Notes: generated by a model not told the origin, from the letters alone. Counted from the stretch's first letter, positions 46,001 to 56,242 are shown. The stretch: DNA of 64,000 bases from Chitinophaga oryziterrae (GCF_009758125.1 NZ_WRXO01000002.1:310001-374000), one strand, 5' to 3'. Numbers and translations are program-made.

Positions 46001-49000
46001 GCAGATAGCAACGTTGTAAGCAGATGTAAGATCACAGTACCCGCTGTTTATAATGGTGGAAGTGAATTTACAGGTATCGCTATTACAGGAGCAGAAGATT
46101 ATGCTGCATCTACCGGTTCTCTGTGTGATGGTAATACTATCAGAAATAACACGATTACCGGTGGTGATGGTGGTATTACGCTGATGGGTTACTACGCTGG
46201 TATTATTAAAGGGAACACTGTCTCCAATAATGATATCCGTGATTTCTACAGAGTTGGTATTTATATCACCGGTGTTTCCAATACACTGATTTCCGGAAAT
46301 AAGATCAGCAGACCTACCCGTACAGACCTTGGTAGTTTTGTTGGGATCGTTTCTGATACTCATAGCGGACTGGTGATCGAGAACAACAGGATCTTTAATC
46401 CATGTGGTGCAGATCCTTCTGCCAATGCCAGCTTTACCGGTATAGAAATGGACCGTTCTGATGATAACAATCCAACGGAGAATGCGGTAAGGAATAACGT
46501 GATCTACAACGTTAATACATCCGGTAGTATTGATGGTATCTATACAAATGGTTCAGATAACACTGTCTATTATCATAATACGATAGATGTTAATCTTCCT
46601 GCTGTTGCTAACACCAGCGGAGTGAACGGCTTTATACTTTATGGTGATGTAACAAGAATGATCATCAAAAATAATCTTGTTCGTATTACAAGAGGTGGTA
46701 CAGGTGAGAAGACGGCGATGGACGCAATGAATAAGATGGATGGTATCACAATTGATAATAACAACTACTCAGTAAAGGGTGGTGTTGTGAATTACATCGG
46801 AAGAACGGATAATATCGCTTATACCACATTAGCGGGCTGGAAAGCAGCAAGTCTGCAGGAAGCACATTCTACCAATGTAGAACCTGTGTATGCAGATGTT
46901 GCCAATGGGAATCTTTCTCCTGTTATTTCTCCGCTGGATAATACCGGTACGCCTGTTCCTGTTACCAAAGACATTAATGGTGTAACCAGGAGTACTACCT
47001 CGCCGGATATGGGTGCGTTTGAGATCAGCATTCCTGCATGTGCGGCTCCTCCGGTAGCTGGTACTACAGTTGTTACGCCGGCTACAGGTGTTTGCCTGGG
47101 TGACAGTGTGAAACTGAGTCTGACAGGCAACACCGCCGGTGGTACACAAACTTACCAGTGGCAGAGTGCAACATCCGCAGCTGGTCCGTGGACAGACTTT
47201 GGAGAACTGCAATACATTCCTGAAACAATTATAGCGCTGACGTTCAGCAACTATTTCCGTTGTGGCGTGACCTGCGGTGGTACTACCGTTTACTCTGCAG
47301 TGGCTAATGTGAATATGAATGCGGCGTTCCAGTCGGGTTTCTATACGATCAATCCTGCATTACCTGCGGGCGTGACCAACTTCCAGACTTTCAACGCTGC
47401 GGTAGCGGCCCTGGAATGTGGTATCACAGGGAATGTGACCTTCCTGGTATCTCCGGGTACTTATAATGAACAGGTGAGAATGCATCATATAGCAGGTTCC
47501 GGCGTGAATGCACGTGTGGCTTTCACCAGCGCTAACAATGATGCCACTTCAGTTACGCTCACTTACGCGGCTGTTGACCCAGGCGATAACTATGTACTGA
47601 CACTTGACAGTGCTGATTACGTTACTTACAACGCTATCACACTGAAAGCAGATGGCCCTGATTATGGAAGGGTTGTCTGCATGGCAGGGGCTACCTCTCA
47701 TGACAGCTTAACCAATAACACGATTGTTGCTCCGGTAGCTACGTTCTCTACTCCTGATATCGCTGGTATTTATGCCGACCAGTTTACAGGTGTGGATAAT
47801 GTCATCAAAGGGAATACCATCCAGAATGGTGACAATGGTATCTGGCTGGCTGGTGTAAATCAGCAGACCTATTACCATGATCATGTCATCGATAGTAATA
47901 AAATCACAGGTGCTTATTCAAATGGTATCTATACCATGTTGAGCAACCACCTGAAGATCAATAATAATACAGTGGACCTGAATGCACCGGGATATGGCGT
48001 TTCTGGTATTTTTGTTCAGTATGGCGACAGTATCTGTACTGTTACACATAACCACATCACTATCAATAATGCACACAGCCCTGCGTACGGTATCAACTTT
48101 ACATACAGCGGCGCTTCCATTGCAGGTTCCGGCGCGATAGAAGGAAACACTGTCCTGGCGCTGACTGGTAATACAAGCGATTTGTATGGTATCTATACCG
48201 GTAACAACCAGTTCCTGAATGCGGTGAACAATGTAGTGAGTATCAAAACTACCTCTGCAATAGCCAGTGGCCTGTATGTGCAGGGTGATGAAAATGCCAG
48301 CTACACCAACAACAGTATTTACAACACTTCTACTACCAGCGGTACAAAGAATGCAGCAGCTTACCTCAGACAGAGTAGCCAAACTGTAGTGGTAAGGAAT
48401 AACATCTTTGCACATGCAGGAGGTCGCAGGGCATTGTATGTATATAATGCCGCGAATGAAAATACAGATTACAATATGCTGTATACTTCAGGAAGCATAC
48501 TGGCTTCTACCCGTACTGCGGACTATACTACCTTACCGGCCTTTGTTGCAGCTACCAAACAGGAACAGCATTCCATGGTGTACAAACCAGCCTTTGTAAG
48601 TGCAAGCGACCTCAGACCGGATGTGACAAGTGCGGATGTATGGGCGCTGAATGGCCGTGGCGTACAAATCCCGGGTAATAATCATGATTTCAATAACCAG
48701 CCAAGGCCGGTTACATTAGAAACAGGAGTACCGGATCTGGGGGCATTTGAATTCGTTCCTATTTCCGTACCTGTTGCCCTGACAGGCGTACCGGCCATAC
48801 CAATAGCAGGCAGTGCACAAACATTTATGTTTGGTTCTGACACCGTAGCTACCCTTAAATGGGATGCCGCGGACGCCATTCCTTCTGCTATCACTTTACA
48901 GCGCTATACCGGTACCGTACCAACGGGATTATCTCCTGCTGCACAGTACATGTACTTCTATACCAATGTAAATGTAACCGGCAGCGGCGCTTACAACTAT

Positions 49001-51919
49001 ACACTGAAACAGTACTATATGGACCCCTGGCAGGGTACTGTGAAAAATCAGTCACTGCTACAACTGGGCAGAACAGATGCCGCTGATAAATGGATAACAG
49101 GAGACAGCAGCACTGTAAATGATCCGGCTAATTATCTCACAGAATCCAAACTCAGTTTCTTAGGCAGGTTTACCGGTCTGGTAGACAGCGCAAGAGCAGT
49201 AGTTCCGGTTGTCATCTCTCCGGCGGACAGTTCCAACACAGGTACACGCTTCTGGGTAGGTTATGGTCATCACGAGTACTTTACAGGTAACAATGCGCAG
49301 AACATGGTACTGTACCTGAGTGCTGCGAATGAAGATGCCGATGTAACGGTGAAGATCAATAATACCAGCTGGATAAAAACATATCATATCCCTGCGAATA
49401 CCGCTATTACAAGTGACCTGATCCCTAAACAGGGTATTGAAGATGCCAGGTTACTGACAGAAGGGGTATCTGATAAAGGCATCAGTATTGAAAGTACTAA
49501 ACCAATTGTGGCATACGCACATATCTATAGTCATGAATCATCCGGAGCTACTATGTTATTGCCGGCAGGTACTTACGGATATGAATACTATGCATTAGGG
49601 TATAATCAGTCATACAGTTATCTCGATTACTCCTGGAGTTATGTAGTCGCTGACCAGCCGAATACGCTGGTAGAGATTACCCCGTCCGTACCAACAGAAG
49701 GTGGTCATCCGGCGAATATACCGTTCACGGTAGTATTAAATAAAGGAGAGATTTACCAGGTACTGGGGGCAAGGATCGGTGGTGGCCTTGGTTATGATAT
49801 CACTGGTACCAGGTTCCGGTCTGTATCCAATGCTTCGGGCAAATGTTATCCTATTGCTGTATTCTCCGGTAGCAGCCGTACCAGCATCAGTTGTGCAAGC
49901 AGCGGCAGTGGTGGTAATGGGGATAACATTATCCAGCAGAACTTCCCTTCACAGGCATGGGGTAAACGTTACCTGACAGCGCCTACTTCTACTGATGATG
50001 ATCCGGCTATCCTGATGGGTAATGTGTATCGTGTACAGGTAAAAGACCCTGCTACAGTGGTGAAGAGGAATGGTATCGTGTTAACAGGACTGATCAATAA
50101 CCGTTATTATCAGTACAACAGTACTACTGCAGATTATATACAGGCAGATCGGCCGGTTATGGTAGCACAGTACATGGCTTCATGGACAGAGTGCTTCAAC
50201 ACCGGTGGTCATGGAGATCCTGAAATGATTTATCTGAGTCCGATCGAACAGGGTATTAAAAAGACAGGTTTCTATCGTAATACACAGTCCAGCATCGAGT
50301 CCAATCTGCTGACGCTGATCATCCCTGATGGTGGTGTATCTACACTGAAGATTGATGGTAGCAGCACATTCGACTATAAGTATAAACATCCTGCACTAGC
50401 CGGTTATACCGTGGTCGTAAAACGTTGGGATGCTGAACAGGCACAGAGCAGTGTAGAGAGCGATTCTGCCTTTACCGCAATTACTTACGGTCTTGGTGAA
50501 AACGAAAGCTACGGTTATAATGCCGGTACGCTGGTAAGGAACCTGAATACAAGAACATCTATTACAAATACAAACAGCGACAGTACTTCGGTGAGCGATC
50601 ACACCTGTGCCAACACACCTTTCAGGTTTACATTTATTGCTACACAAAGACCCGCATCCATCGTATGGGGCATTGGTCAGGTGAGCAACATTACTCCTGC
50701 AACAGATGTAACACAAGCGAACCCGGTTCCTGTTGATTCCTTTATTGCCAATAGCAGAAAGTACTACCGCTTTGCAATTAAACAGGATTACACCTTTACT
50801 AAACCAGGTACTTATTATGTACCGGTAACAATGATAGATCCTACACTGGAAGGTTGCGATAACAAACTGGTTACCTATTTACCGGTAACTGTAATTGCTG
50901 CGCCGGTAGTGAGCTTCACGTATGCCTTTAACGGCTGTGTGAGCGACTCCGTAAGATTCAAAGGAATGGCAGTTACCAGCAATGCTGCTGCGATTGCTAA
51001 ATGGAGCTGGGCATTTGGAGATGCCGCTACCAGTCTGTTACAGGATCCGGTCCATCTGTATGGTGCCGGTGGTACTTACGCTGTGAACTTTGACATCATA
51101 GCAGCAGATGGTTGTACTGCGGATACCACAGGTAATGTAGTGGTAAAAGGACCTGCTTCCGGTATACTGACAACAGATTCTATCACCACCTGTATGGGTA
51201 CTGATGCTTCCTTTTCTGTACAGAGCCCTGCTACCGGTGTTGATTATAACTGGTACGATGCACTGACCGGTGGAACACTGGTTGGAACAGGCAGCACGCT
51301 TACTATCACTGCGGCAACTGCTTCTGCAACTTACTACCTGGAAACAATAAAGGATGGTTGTCCTGCTCCAAAACGCACGATCGCTAAACTGGTAGTATTA
51401 CCACTGTTAACGGCCCCTGTTGCACAACTGGATTCTGCAGGCGTGAACACGCTTCGCTTTAAATGGGCGGCTGTTCCCAATGCTACCGGTTATGAAGTCT
51501 CTACAGACGGATTGACCTGGACTTCAGTAAGTGGTCTGTCATATACTATCAGCGGACTGAAACCTTCTCAGGAAGTAACATTGCATATCAGGGCATTGGG
51601 TTGTGAGACGGTGAATGGTGCGAATGTGAGCGGTACTACTTTACTGGATGGTATCTATATCCCGAATGTGTTTACTCCGAATGGGGATGGTGTGAATGAG
51701 ACGTTCAAAGTATATGGTTATATCGTGAAAACGATACACCTGATGATCTTTGACCAGTGGGGTGAGAAACTGTTTGAGTCTGATAGTCAGGACAGAAGAT
51801 GGGATGGTGTCTATAAAGGAAAACAACAGCCTTCCGGAGTGTACATGTATGTATGCAAGCTGCAATTGCTGGATGGAAGTACTGTAGAAAAGAAAGGCAT
51901 TATCAACCTTATCAGATAA
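43022..51919 (+). CDS. Giant T9SS-exported beta-helix adhesin with type B (CHU_C) C-terminal domain
   Basis: A 2965-residue surface protein. Signal peptide to about 29 (VRAQ), an N-terminal domain (30-215), then three tandem modules starting at Cys220, Cys780 and Cys1340, each an Ig-like part with FQWQSS/YQWQSS and a right-handed parallel beta-helix of short Asn/Gly-rich turns ending in PD(I/L/M)GA(Y/F)E. Then come a linker domain (about 1915-2065), an IgGFc-binding-type domain (about 2070-2515, RFWVGYGHHEYF), a PKD domain (about 2625-2710), an Ig-like part, an FN3-like domain (about 2800-2875) and the gliding-motility-associated type B sorting domain (about 2878-2965, IPNVFTPNGDGVNETF). It probably mediates adhesion or motility and is secreted with the PorP/SprF proteins encoded downstream. 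Confidence 0.93.
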   Translation: MKRYTIYSFCRVTWLVAVLLMSILSVRAQTNISIGSGTFGNEESWYPCPLQDYYDGARAQYLYKASELQAAGMGAGVISALSFKVLNLRGGGLIENYTIKIGTVSTSQLNQATWEAVSNLVYGPAMYQPVTGTNNFAFAASFTWNGMDNIVVEICNGDNSGETSDQNPEVQYTTNLPFNASHTYRANSQGNLCATTNTANTGTLSNRPDIVFAWTAAAACTGTPVAGTPVIDASQICSTGKVNLSLSGTTIASGLTFQWQSSPDNSTWTNITGATTGNYTATQTVSTWYRCIVTCSGASATSASVQGVSPSPVNGTFTINSAVATGGTNFQSFNDAVNFIKCGVNGAVVFNVVTGSGPYNEQVVIPVIPGASATNTITFNGNGNNIHYLSTLNTSPAVIKLDGADYITINNLDIKTDGGGYSEYGFGIHLTNDADFNTINNCTITSDLLSGSQNFAGIVISGGNFLTDENSKSDNNTISNNTITGGYYGITMYGNLVDAAGNNKIINNAIHDFHHGGINAQGTFNLLIEGNEISRPARTTTWQFYGLYLTGLNTKLNVNGNRISNPYGGTPDNLDYCFGIDIESAGALPGLENVISNNLIYNFTAGGNAEGIHVSFCNNAWFYHNTIALDGTSTAATYTAYGFYVDAYSGGINLNNNIVHLTRAGAGKKYAVYIEADPGTVMADHNNYYVANSVQQGATGYYGGADHKTMAQWKAAFGGDAASIAVNPLFFDVTTGNYTPQNNSLNDQGIFVNITKDITGATRSTTKPDIGAYEFTPPACTAPPTPGTTILSANPICANTQVVLGLTGNSIGVGQTYQWQSSPNGVTFTPLGAVMDGSDTTITGTVSAYYRVALTCSGNTSYSTPILLTVNPPVPTGVYTINKGAAASATNYVSFTAASQALQCGITGPVVFNVVANSGPYNEQLILDSIKGSSAVNTVTFNGNGNTIAFSSVNSLERSVIKLRGTDHVIIDSLIIDATGAGTYGYGVQLLNNADSNVVSRCKITVPAVYNGGSEFTGIAITGAEDYAASTGSLCDGNTIRNNTITGGDGGITLMGYYAGIIKGNTVSNNDIRDFYRVGIYITGVSNTLISGNKISRPTRTDLGSFVGIVSDTHSGLVIENNRIFNPCGADPSANASFTGIEMDRSDDNNPTENAVRNNVIYNVNTSGSIDGIYTNGSDNTVYYHNTIDVNLPAVANTSGVNGFILYGDVTRMIIKNNLVRITRGGTGEKTAMDAMNKMDGITIDNNNYSVKGGVVNYIGRTDNIAYTTLAGWKAASLQEAHSTNVEPVYADVANGNLSPVISPLDNTGTPVPVTKDINGVTRSTTSPDMGAFEISIPACAAPPVAGTTVVTPATGVCLGDSVKLSLTGNTAGGTQTYQWQSATSAAGPWTDFGELQYIPETIIALTFSNYFRCGVTCGGTTVYSAVANVNMNAAFQSGFYTINPALPAGVTNFQTFNAAVAALECGITGNVTFLVSPGTYNEQVRMHHIAGSGVNARVAFTSANNDATSVTLTYAAVDPGDNYVLTLDSADYVTYNAITLKADGPDYGRVVCMAGATSHDSLTNNTIVAPVATFSTPDIAGIYADQFTGVDNVIKGNTIQNGDNGIWLAGVNQQTYYHDHVIDSNKITGAYSNGIYTMLSNHLKINNNTVDLNAPGYGVSGIFVQYGDSICTVTHNHITINNAHSPAYGINFTYSGASIAGSGAIEGNTVLALTGNTSDLYGIYTGNNQFLNAVNNVVSIKTTSAIASGLYVQGDENASYTNNSIYNTSTTSGTKNAAAYLRQSSQTVVVRNNIFAHAGGRRALYVYNAANENTDYNMLYTSGSILASTRTADYTTLPAFVAATKQEQHSMVYKPAFVSASDLRPDVTSADVWALNGRGVQIPGNNHDFNNQPRPVTLETGVPDLGAFEFVPISVPVALTGVPAIPIAGSAQTFMFGSDTVATLKWDAADAIPSAITLQRYTGTVPTGLSPAAQYMYFYTNVNVTGSGAYNYTLKQYYMDPWQGTVKNQSLLQLGRTDAADKWITGDSSTVNDPANYLTESKLSFLGRFTGLVDSARAVVPVVISPADSSNTGTRFWVGYGHHEYFTGNNAQNMVLYLSAANEDADVTVKINNTSWIKTYHIPANTAITSDLIPKQGIEDARLLTEGVSDKGISIESTKPIVAYAHIYSHESSGATMLLPAGTYGYEYYALGYNQSYSYLDYSWSYVVADQPNTLVEITPSVPTEGGHPANIPFTVVLNKGEIYQVLGARIGGGLGYDITGTRFRSVSNASGKCYPIAVFSGSSRTSISCASSGSGGNGDNIIQQNFPSQAWGKRYLTAPTSTDDDPAILMGNVYRVQVKDPATVVKRNGIVLTGLINNRYYQYNSTTADYIQADRPVMVAQYMASWTECFNTGGHGDPEMIYLSPIEQGIKKTGFYRNTQSSIESNLLTLIIPDGGVSTLKIDGSSTFDYKYKHPALAGYTVVVKRWDAEQAQSSVESDSAFTAITYGLGENESYGYNAGTLVRNLNTRTSITNTNSDSTSVSDHTCANTPFRFTFIATQRPASIVWGIGQVSNITPATDVTQANPVPVDSFIANSRKYYRFAIKQDYTFTKPGTYYVPVTMIDPTLEGCDNKLVTYLPVTVIAAPVVSFTYAFNGCVSDSVRFKGMAVTSNAAAIAKWSWAFGDAATSLLQDPVHLYGAGGTYAVNFDIIAADGCTADTTGNVVVKGPASGILTTDSITTCMGTDASFSVQSPATGVDYNWYDALTGGTLVGTGSTLTITAATASATYYLETIKDGCPAPKRTIAKLVVLPLLTAPVAQLDSAGVNTLRFKWAAVPNATGYEVSTDGLTWTSVSGLSYTISGLKPSQEVTLHIRALGCETVNGANVSGTTLLDGIYIPNVFTPNGDGVNETFKVYGYIVKTIHLMIFDQWGEKLFESDSQDRRWDGVYKGKQQPSGVYMYVCKLQLLDGSTVEKKGIINLIR

Positions 51920-51920
51920 G

Positions 51921-54900
51921 ATGACATTAGTAAAACACATAACACCTGTTGTTTGCCTCCTGCTGATACTCAGCGGGATGGCAAACGCACAGGAGCTTTC
52001 CAACAAAGGAAAAGAGTTCTGGGTAGGGTACGGGCACCATCAGTTCATGGAACCCGGCTTAACCAATACACAGGATATGATCCTTTACCTGAGCGCTGAA
52101 GAAGCGGCTAATGTAACGGTAACGATTGAAGGTACTACCTGGACAAGGAGCTATAGTATTCCGGCCAATACCGTTATACCTACCGCACTCATTCCCAAAA
52201 GCGGAGCTATTGATGCTCGTCTGGTTTCATTGCCCCCTTCATACGGAGGTACTGGTGGAGAAGGTGTTTTTACAAATAAAGGGATTCATATAGTAAGCGA
52301 TGTACCCATTGTAGCCTATGCACATATTTTTGGAAGTGCCTCCTCCGGTGCTACCATGCTGATGCCCATCAACACCTGGGGTTACTCTTACATTTCATTG
52401 AACAGTCAGCAGCATTACGCAGATAACTGCTTTTCCTGGATGTACGTAGTGGCCAAAGAGAATAATACAGTGGTTGAGATTACACCTTCTGAACTCAGCC
52501 GTAATGGTCGTCCTGCTGGTGTTCCTTTCACGGTTACCCTGAACAAAGGAGATATTTACCAGTTGATAGGCGCTTCACTGGGCAGTGGTGTAGGAAGAGA
52601 GTTAACAGGTACTACGGTAAAGTCTTTAGGTAATTCAGATGGCAAATGTTTCCCTATTGCTGTATTCTCCGGTAGCAGCCGTACAGCTATTTCATGTCCC
52701 GGTGGATCAGGAAGCAGCGGCGATAATAATATGCAGCAGGTATTCCCTTTCCAGGCATGGGGTAAAAGATACCTGACGGCCCCTATATCCGGTAAAACAG
52801 CTACCAGTTACCAGACGAATCTGTATAAAGTGGTGGTGAAAGACCCTACTACAATTGTAAAAAGAAATGGGGTACAACTGACAGGATTGACATCTCATTC
52901 CTGTTATGAATTTCAAAGCAGAACAGCGGATTATATAGAGTCCGATAAACCGGTATTACTGGCGCAGTTCATGGCTTCTATGGATGGGTGTCCTTTTACA
53001 GCGGACATTGGCGATCCCGAAATGATTTATACAAGCCCGATAGAGCAGGCTACCAAAAGAGTGGCATTCTATCGTAATACAAAAGAAGTCATTGATATAA
53101 ACGGATTGATACTGATCATCCCTGATGCCGGATTGACTTCTTTAAAAATAGACGGTAGTAATACATATGATGTGGCATATGCCCATCCTAACTTACCCGG
53201 TTATACGGTAGTGGTGAAAAAATGGAAATCGGCAGATGCGCAATGTATCGTGCAGAGTGATTCTTCTTTTAATGCCATTACTTACGGTCTGGGCTCCTAT
53301 GAGAGTTATGGTTACAATGCAGGTACTTATATCAATAATCTGAATGCAATAGGACAGATCCATAATACAATGGATACCTCTGCTACACAAAACGCTTACA
53401 CCTGTGTGAATACACCGGTAAATCTTTCCGTACTCTTCACTTATCAGCCTGCTAAATTAGTATGGCAGCTAAGTAAAACAGCGATCACCCCAGGTACAGA
53501 TGTAGTTGATAATGCCCCTGTGCCGACTTCTCAGGTGAATATAAAAGGAGTGGTATTCTATGAATATTCATTGCCGCAGTCTTACCAGTTTGCTGCTGCG
53601 GGTTCTTATGATATTTCTATATTGTCTACGGCCCCGCACATTGAAAATTGTAATAACACCGAAGAAATTATTTATACGATAACAGTAAAAGGAAAACCTG
53701 CTGCTGTTGCTTCTTATACAAACGGATTGGGCTGTGCGTACGATTCTGTTCATTTCAGCGGAACAAAAACAGGGAACGGCTATAATATTAATCGGTGGGC
53801 ATGGGATTTTCCTGCAAAGAAAACAGATGGTATGAATACTACGCAGTCGTTTGCTGCGGGTACAGTACCTGTAAAACTAACTGTTGTTTCTGAAGAAGGC
53901 TGTGTGGCGGATACTGCTTTTAGTGTGGATGTATATCCTGTTCCGCATGCTGCCTTTTCTTTGAATGATGTTTGTGAGGGCTTACCGGTAACGGTTACTG
54001 ATCAATCAACAGGTGTCATAAACAGTTGGAGCTGGAATTTCGGAGATGGTACTACCGCTGTGAAGAATACCGCAGCTCTTTTTGATAAGACATATACGAC
54101 TGCGGGTACTTTTCCCGTGAAATTATTGGTGACAAGTGATCATAGCTGTGTAAAGGATACGACTATCTCTATAGCTGTACATGCTGCACCGGTGGCAGAT
54201 TTTACGATGCCAAAGGCAGTATGTATGCCGGAAGGGAAAGCTACTTTTACCAATATCTCCAAAGTATCTGATCAGTCTCCTTTATCCTATCAATGGAATT
54301 TCGGAGATGGCAGCAGTCCTTCAAATGAAATCAGTCCCTCACATGTATATGCTACTGCCGGTAATTATGGGGTTAACCTGCGGGTGAATACATCTTATGG
54401 TTGTACGGATGATACGACGAAAGCATTAAAGGCATTTTACGAGAAACCTGTAGCAGATTTTAGTACAGCAGCAGATACTTTATGCCAGGGTGCGGATAAT
54501 GCTTTTACGGATAAGAGCACAGCGGTGAACAGTACCATACAGGAATGGGCATGGGATTTTGGAGATGGAACGAATGATAATGTACGTAACCCGGATAAAC
54601 GTTATACACAGCCGGGCGACTATACGGTGCAACTGGCAGTTACCAGCAGTGCGGGTTGTATATCAGATCCTGCTACACAGGATGTGAAGGTATTCCTGCA
54701 ACCTGTCATCGATGCCGGGCCTTCTTTCACAGTAGAATATGGTACTACGGTAGAGTTTCAGCCGGTAGTGAATGATGTGACAGGATTGACTTTTAGCTGG
54801 ACGCCGGCGACAGAGCTGACATCTCCGACCGTATTGAACCCTCAGCTAATTGCTTTACATGATGAAAAATATACGCTTACAGCAACCGGGTTGAGTGGTT

Positions 54901-55202
54901 GTACTGCCAGCGATGACATGGAAGTGAAAGTATATAAACCAGTGAAAATTCCCAACGCGTTTTCTCCTAACGGCGATCATATAAATGATACATGGATGAT
55001 CACAAACCTGGCCGATTACCGAAACAGTACTGTAGAAGTCTTTAACCGCTACGGACAGTTGGTGTTTAAATCGATCGGGTATGATCGCCCATGGGATGGA
55101 ATGTACAATGGTAATATGTTACCACTGGCTACCTACTATTATGTAATAAAACTAAAGGATGGATCTGCACCTCTGACAGGGTATGTAGTGATATTAAAAT
55201 AA
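51921..55202 (+). CDS. T9SS-exported PKD-repeat adhesin with IgGFc-binding-type domain and type B C-terminal domain
   Basis: A 1093-residue surface protein starting 1 bp after the giant adhesin. Signal peptide to about 23 (ANAQ); IgGFc-binding-type domain (about 27-480, EFWVGYGHHQFM), closely related to residues about 2070-2515 of the preceding protein; a linker; four PKD-type repeats (about 600-935, three with WNFGDG or WDFGDG); an Ig-like domain with FSWTPATEL; and a CHU_C type B sorting domain (about 1005-1093, IPNAFSPNGDHINDTW). Export by the type IX system and surface attachment are expected. The shared domain suggests that the two proteins bind the same partner or arose by partial duplication. 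Confidence 0.93.
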   Translation: MTLVKHITPVVCLLLILSGMANAQELSNKGKEFWVGYGHHQFMEPGLTNTQDMILYLSAEEAANVTVTIEGTTWTRSYSIPANTVIPTALIPKSGAIDARLVSLPPSYGGTGGEGVFTNKGIHIVSDVPIVAYAHIFGSASSGATMLMPINTWGYSYISLNSQQHYADNCFSWMYVVAKENNTVVEITPSELSRNGRPAGVPFTVTLNKGDIYQLIGASLGSGVGRELTGTTVKSLGNSDGKCFPIAVFSGSSRTAISCPGGSGSSGDNNMQQVFPFQAWGKRYLTAPISGKTATSYQTNLYKVVVKDPTTIVKRNGVQLTGLTSHSCYEFQSRTADYIESDKPVLLAQFMASMDGCPFTADIGDPEMIYTSPIEQATKRVAFYRNTKEVIDINGLILIIPDAGLTSLKIDGSNTYDVAYAHPNLPGYTVVVKKWKSADAQCIVQSDSSFNAITYGLGSYESYGYNAGTYINNLNAIGQIHNTMDTSATQNAYTCVNTPVNLSVLFTYQPAKLVWQLSKTAITPGTDVVDNAPVPTSQVNIKGVVFYEYSLPQSYQFAAAGSYDISILSTAPHIENCNNTEEIIYTITVKGKPAAVASYTNGLGCAYDSVHFSGTKTGNGYNINRWAWDFPAKKTDGMNTTQSFAAGTVPVKLTVVSEEGCVADTAFSVDVYPVPHAAFSLNDVCEGLPVTVTDQSTGVINSWSWNFGDGTTAVKNTAALFDKTYTTAGTFPVKLLVTSDHSCVKDTTISIAVHAAPVADFTMPKAVCMPEGKATFTNISKVSDQSPLSYQWNFGDGSSPSNEISPSHVYATAGNYGVNLRVNTSYGCTDDTTKALKAFYEKPVADFSTAADTLCQGADNAFTDKSTAVNSTIQEWAWDFGDGTNDNVRNPDKRYTQPGDYTVQLAVTSSAGCISDPATQDVKVFLQPVIDAGPSFTVEYGTTVEFQPVVNDVTGLTFSWTPATELTSPTVLNPQLIALHDEKYTLTATGLSGCTASDDMEVKVYKPVKIPNAFSPNGDHINDTWMITNLADYRNSTVEVFNRYGQLVFKSIGYDRPWDGMYNGNMLPLATYYYVIKLKDGSAPLTGYVVILK

Positions 55203-55224
55203 TAAAAAATAAAATGCTGACATC

Positions 55225-56232
55225 ATGAGAACTTTTACCAAAGCATTGTTGATGCTGATCATAGTGAGCCTGACCGGTAAAAAGCTGCAGGCGCAGTCAG
55301 ACCCCCATTTCTCCGGGTATTATGTATACCCGTCCTGGCTGAACCCCGCGTTAACGGGCGTATTTGATGGTACTTATCGTTTATCGGGAATTTACCGTTC
55401 GCAGTGGGGAAGTGTGAACAGTCCTTTTAAGACTTATGGCGTAGCAGCAGATGTAAAGACTAACAGCAACATTAATGCAGGTGGCAGCCTGTTGAACCAG
55501 GCAGCCGGTGATGGTGGCTATAATTATACAACGGCTTACGGTAGCGCATCGTATACCGGTGTAAGACTGGGCGATTTAGAACAGCACCGTATCGTATTCG
55601 GTTTACAGGCAGGATTTATCCAGCGTAAGTTTGATCCTGCCAAACTGCATTATGGTGATCAGTGGAATCCTATCACTGGTTATAATCCTGCCAATACTAC
55701 CAATGATATGATCACTAAAACGTCTTCGATGACATTCGATGCAGGTTTTGGTATACTGTATTACAATGCGCAGCCGGGTAAGAAATACAACCTGTTTGGC
55801 GGGTTCTCTACGATGCACCTGAACCGTCCTGCTGATCAGTTCAGTGCTACCGGTGATGCAAGGATACCGGTTCGCTATACAGGACACGCGGGTGTGCGTG
55901 TGCAGTTATCAGAACTGTTCACATTAACGCCTAACGTATTGTACATGCGTCAGGGAACGGCACAGGAGAAGATGCTGGGTGCTTTTGGCAGCTATAAGCT
56001 GTCTGAAGAAACAGACCTGATGCTGGGTGCTAACTATCGTTTTAAAGATGCTTTTGCATTGTATACGGGGTTCAATTATAAGAACGTGATGCTGGGATTG
56101 AGTTATGATGTGAACTCATCAGACCTGGGTAAGATCAGTAGGGGAAGTAACAGCTTCGAGCTGTCGCTTTCCTTCATAGGCAGGAAGAAGCTGAAAACAC
56201 CGGCAGGTGAATTTGTTTGTCCAAGATTATAA
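55225..56232 (+). CDS. PorP/SprF family type IX secretion protein
   Basis: A 335-residue outer-membrane beta-barrel of the PorP/SprF family. Signal peptide to about 23 (LQAQ), then the family start DPHFSGYYVYPSWLNPALTGVFDGTYRLSGIYRSQW. Alternating beta strands fill the rest. SprF-like proteins are needed for export or attachment of adhesins with type B C-terminal domains such as the two encoded just upstream. It lies 22 bp after the second adhesin. A second, divergent family member lies at 58001. Confidence 0.92.
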   Translation: MRTFTKALLMLIIVSLTGKKLQAQSDPHFSGYYVYPSWLNPALTGVFDGTYRLSGIYRSQWGSVNSPFKTYGVAADVKTNSNINAGGSLLNQAAGDGGYNYTTAYGSASYTGVRLGDLEQHRIVFGLQAGFIQRKFDPAKLHYGDQWNPITGYNPANTTNDMITKTSSMTFDAGFGILYYNAQPGKKYNLFGGFSTMHLNRPADQFSATGDARIPVRYTGHAGVRVQLSELFTLTPNVLYMRQGTAQEKMLGAFGSYKLSEETDLMLGANYRFKDAFALYTGFNYKNVMLGLSYDVNSSDLGKISRGSNSFELSLSFIGRKKLKTPAGEFVCPRL

Positions 56233-56242
56233 AAATTACAAC

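Noticed and set aside
45896..46363. 155-residue and similar minus-strand ORFs inside the giant adhesin gene
   Set aside because: They mirror the Asn/Ile/Thr codon bias of the beta-helix repeats on the other strand and have no start context or homologous look.
44000..48700. Dense ctgataatc/aataacacgatt-like short repeats in the giant gene suggested a CRISPR or tandem satellite
   Set aside because: Spacing follows beta-helix coils in frame and the units are degenerate at DNA level; there are no constant-length repeats with unique spacers.
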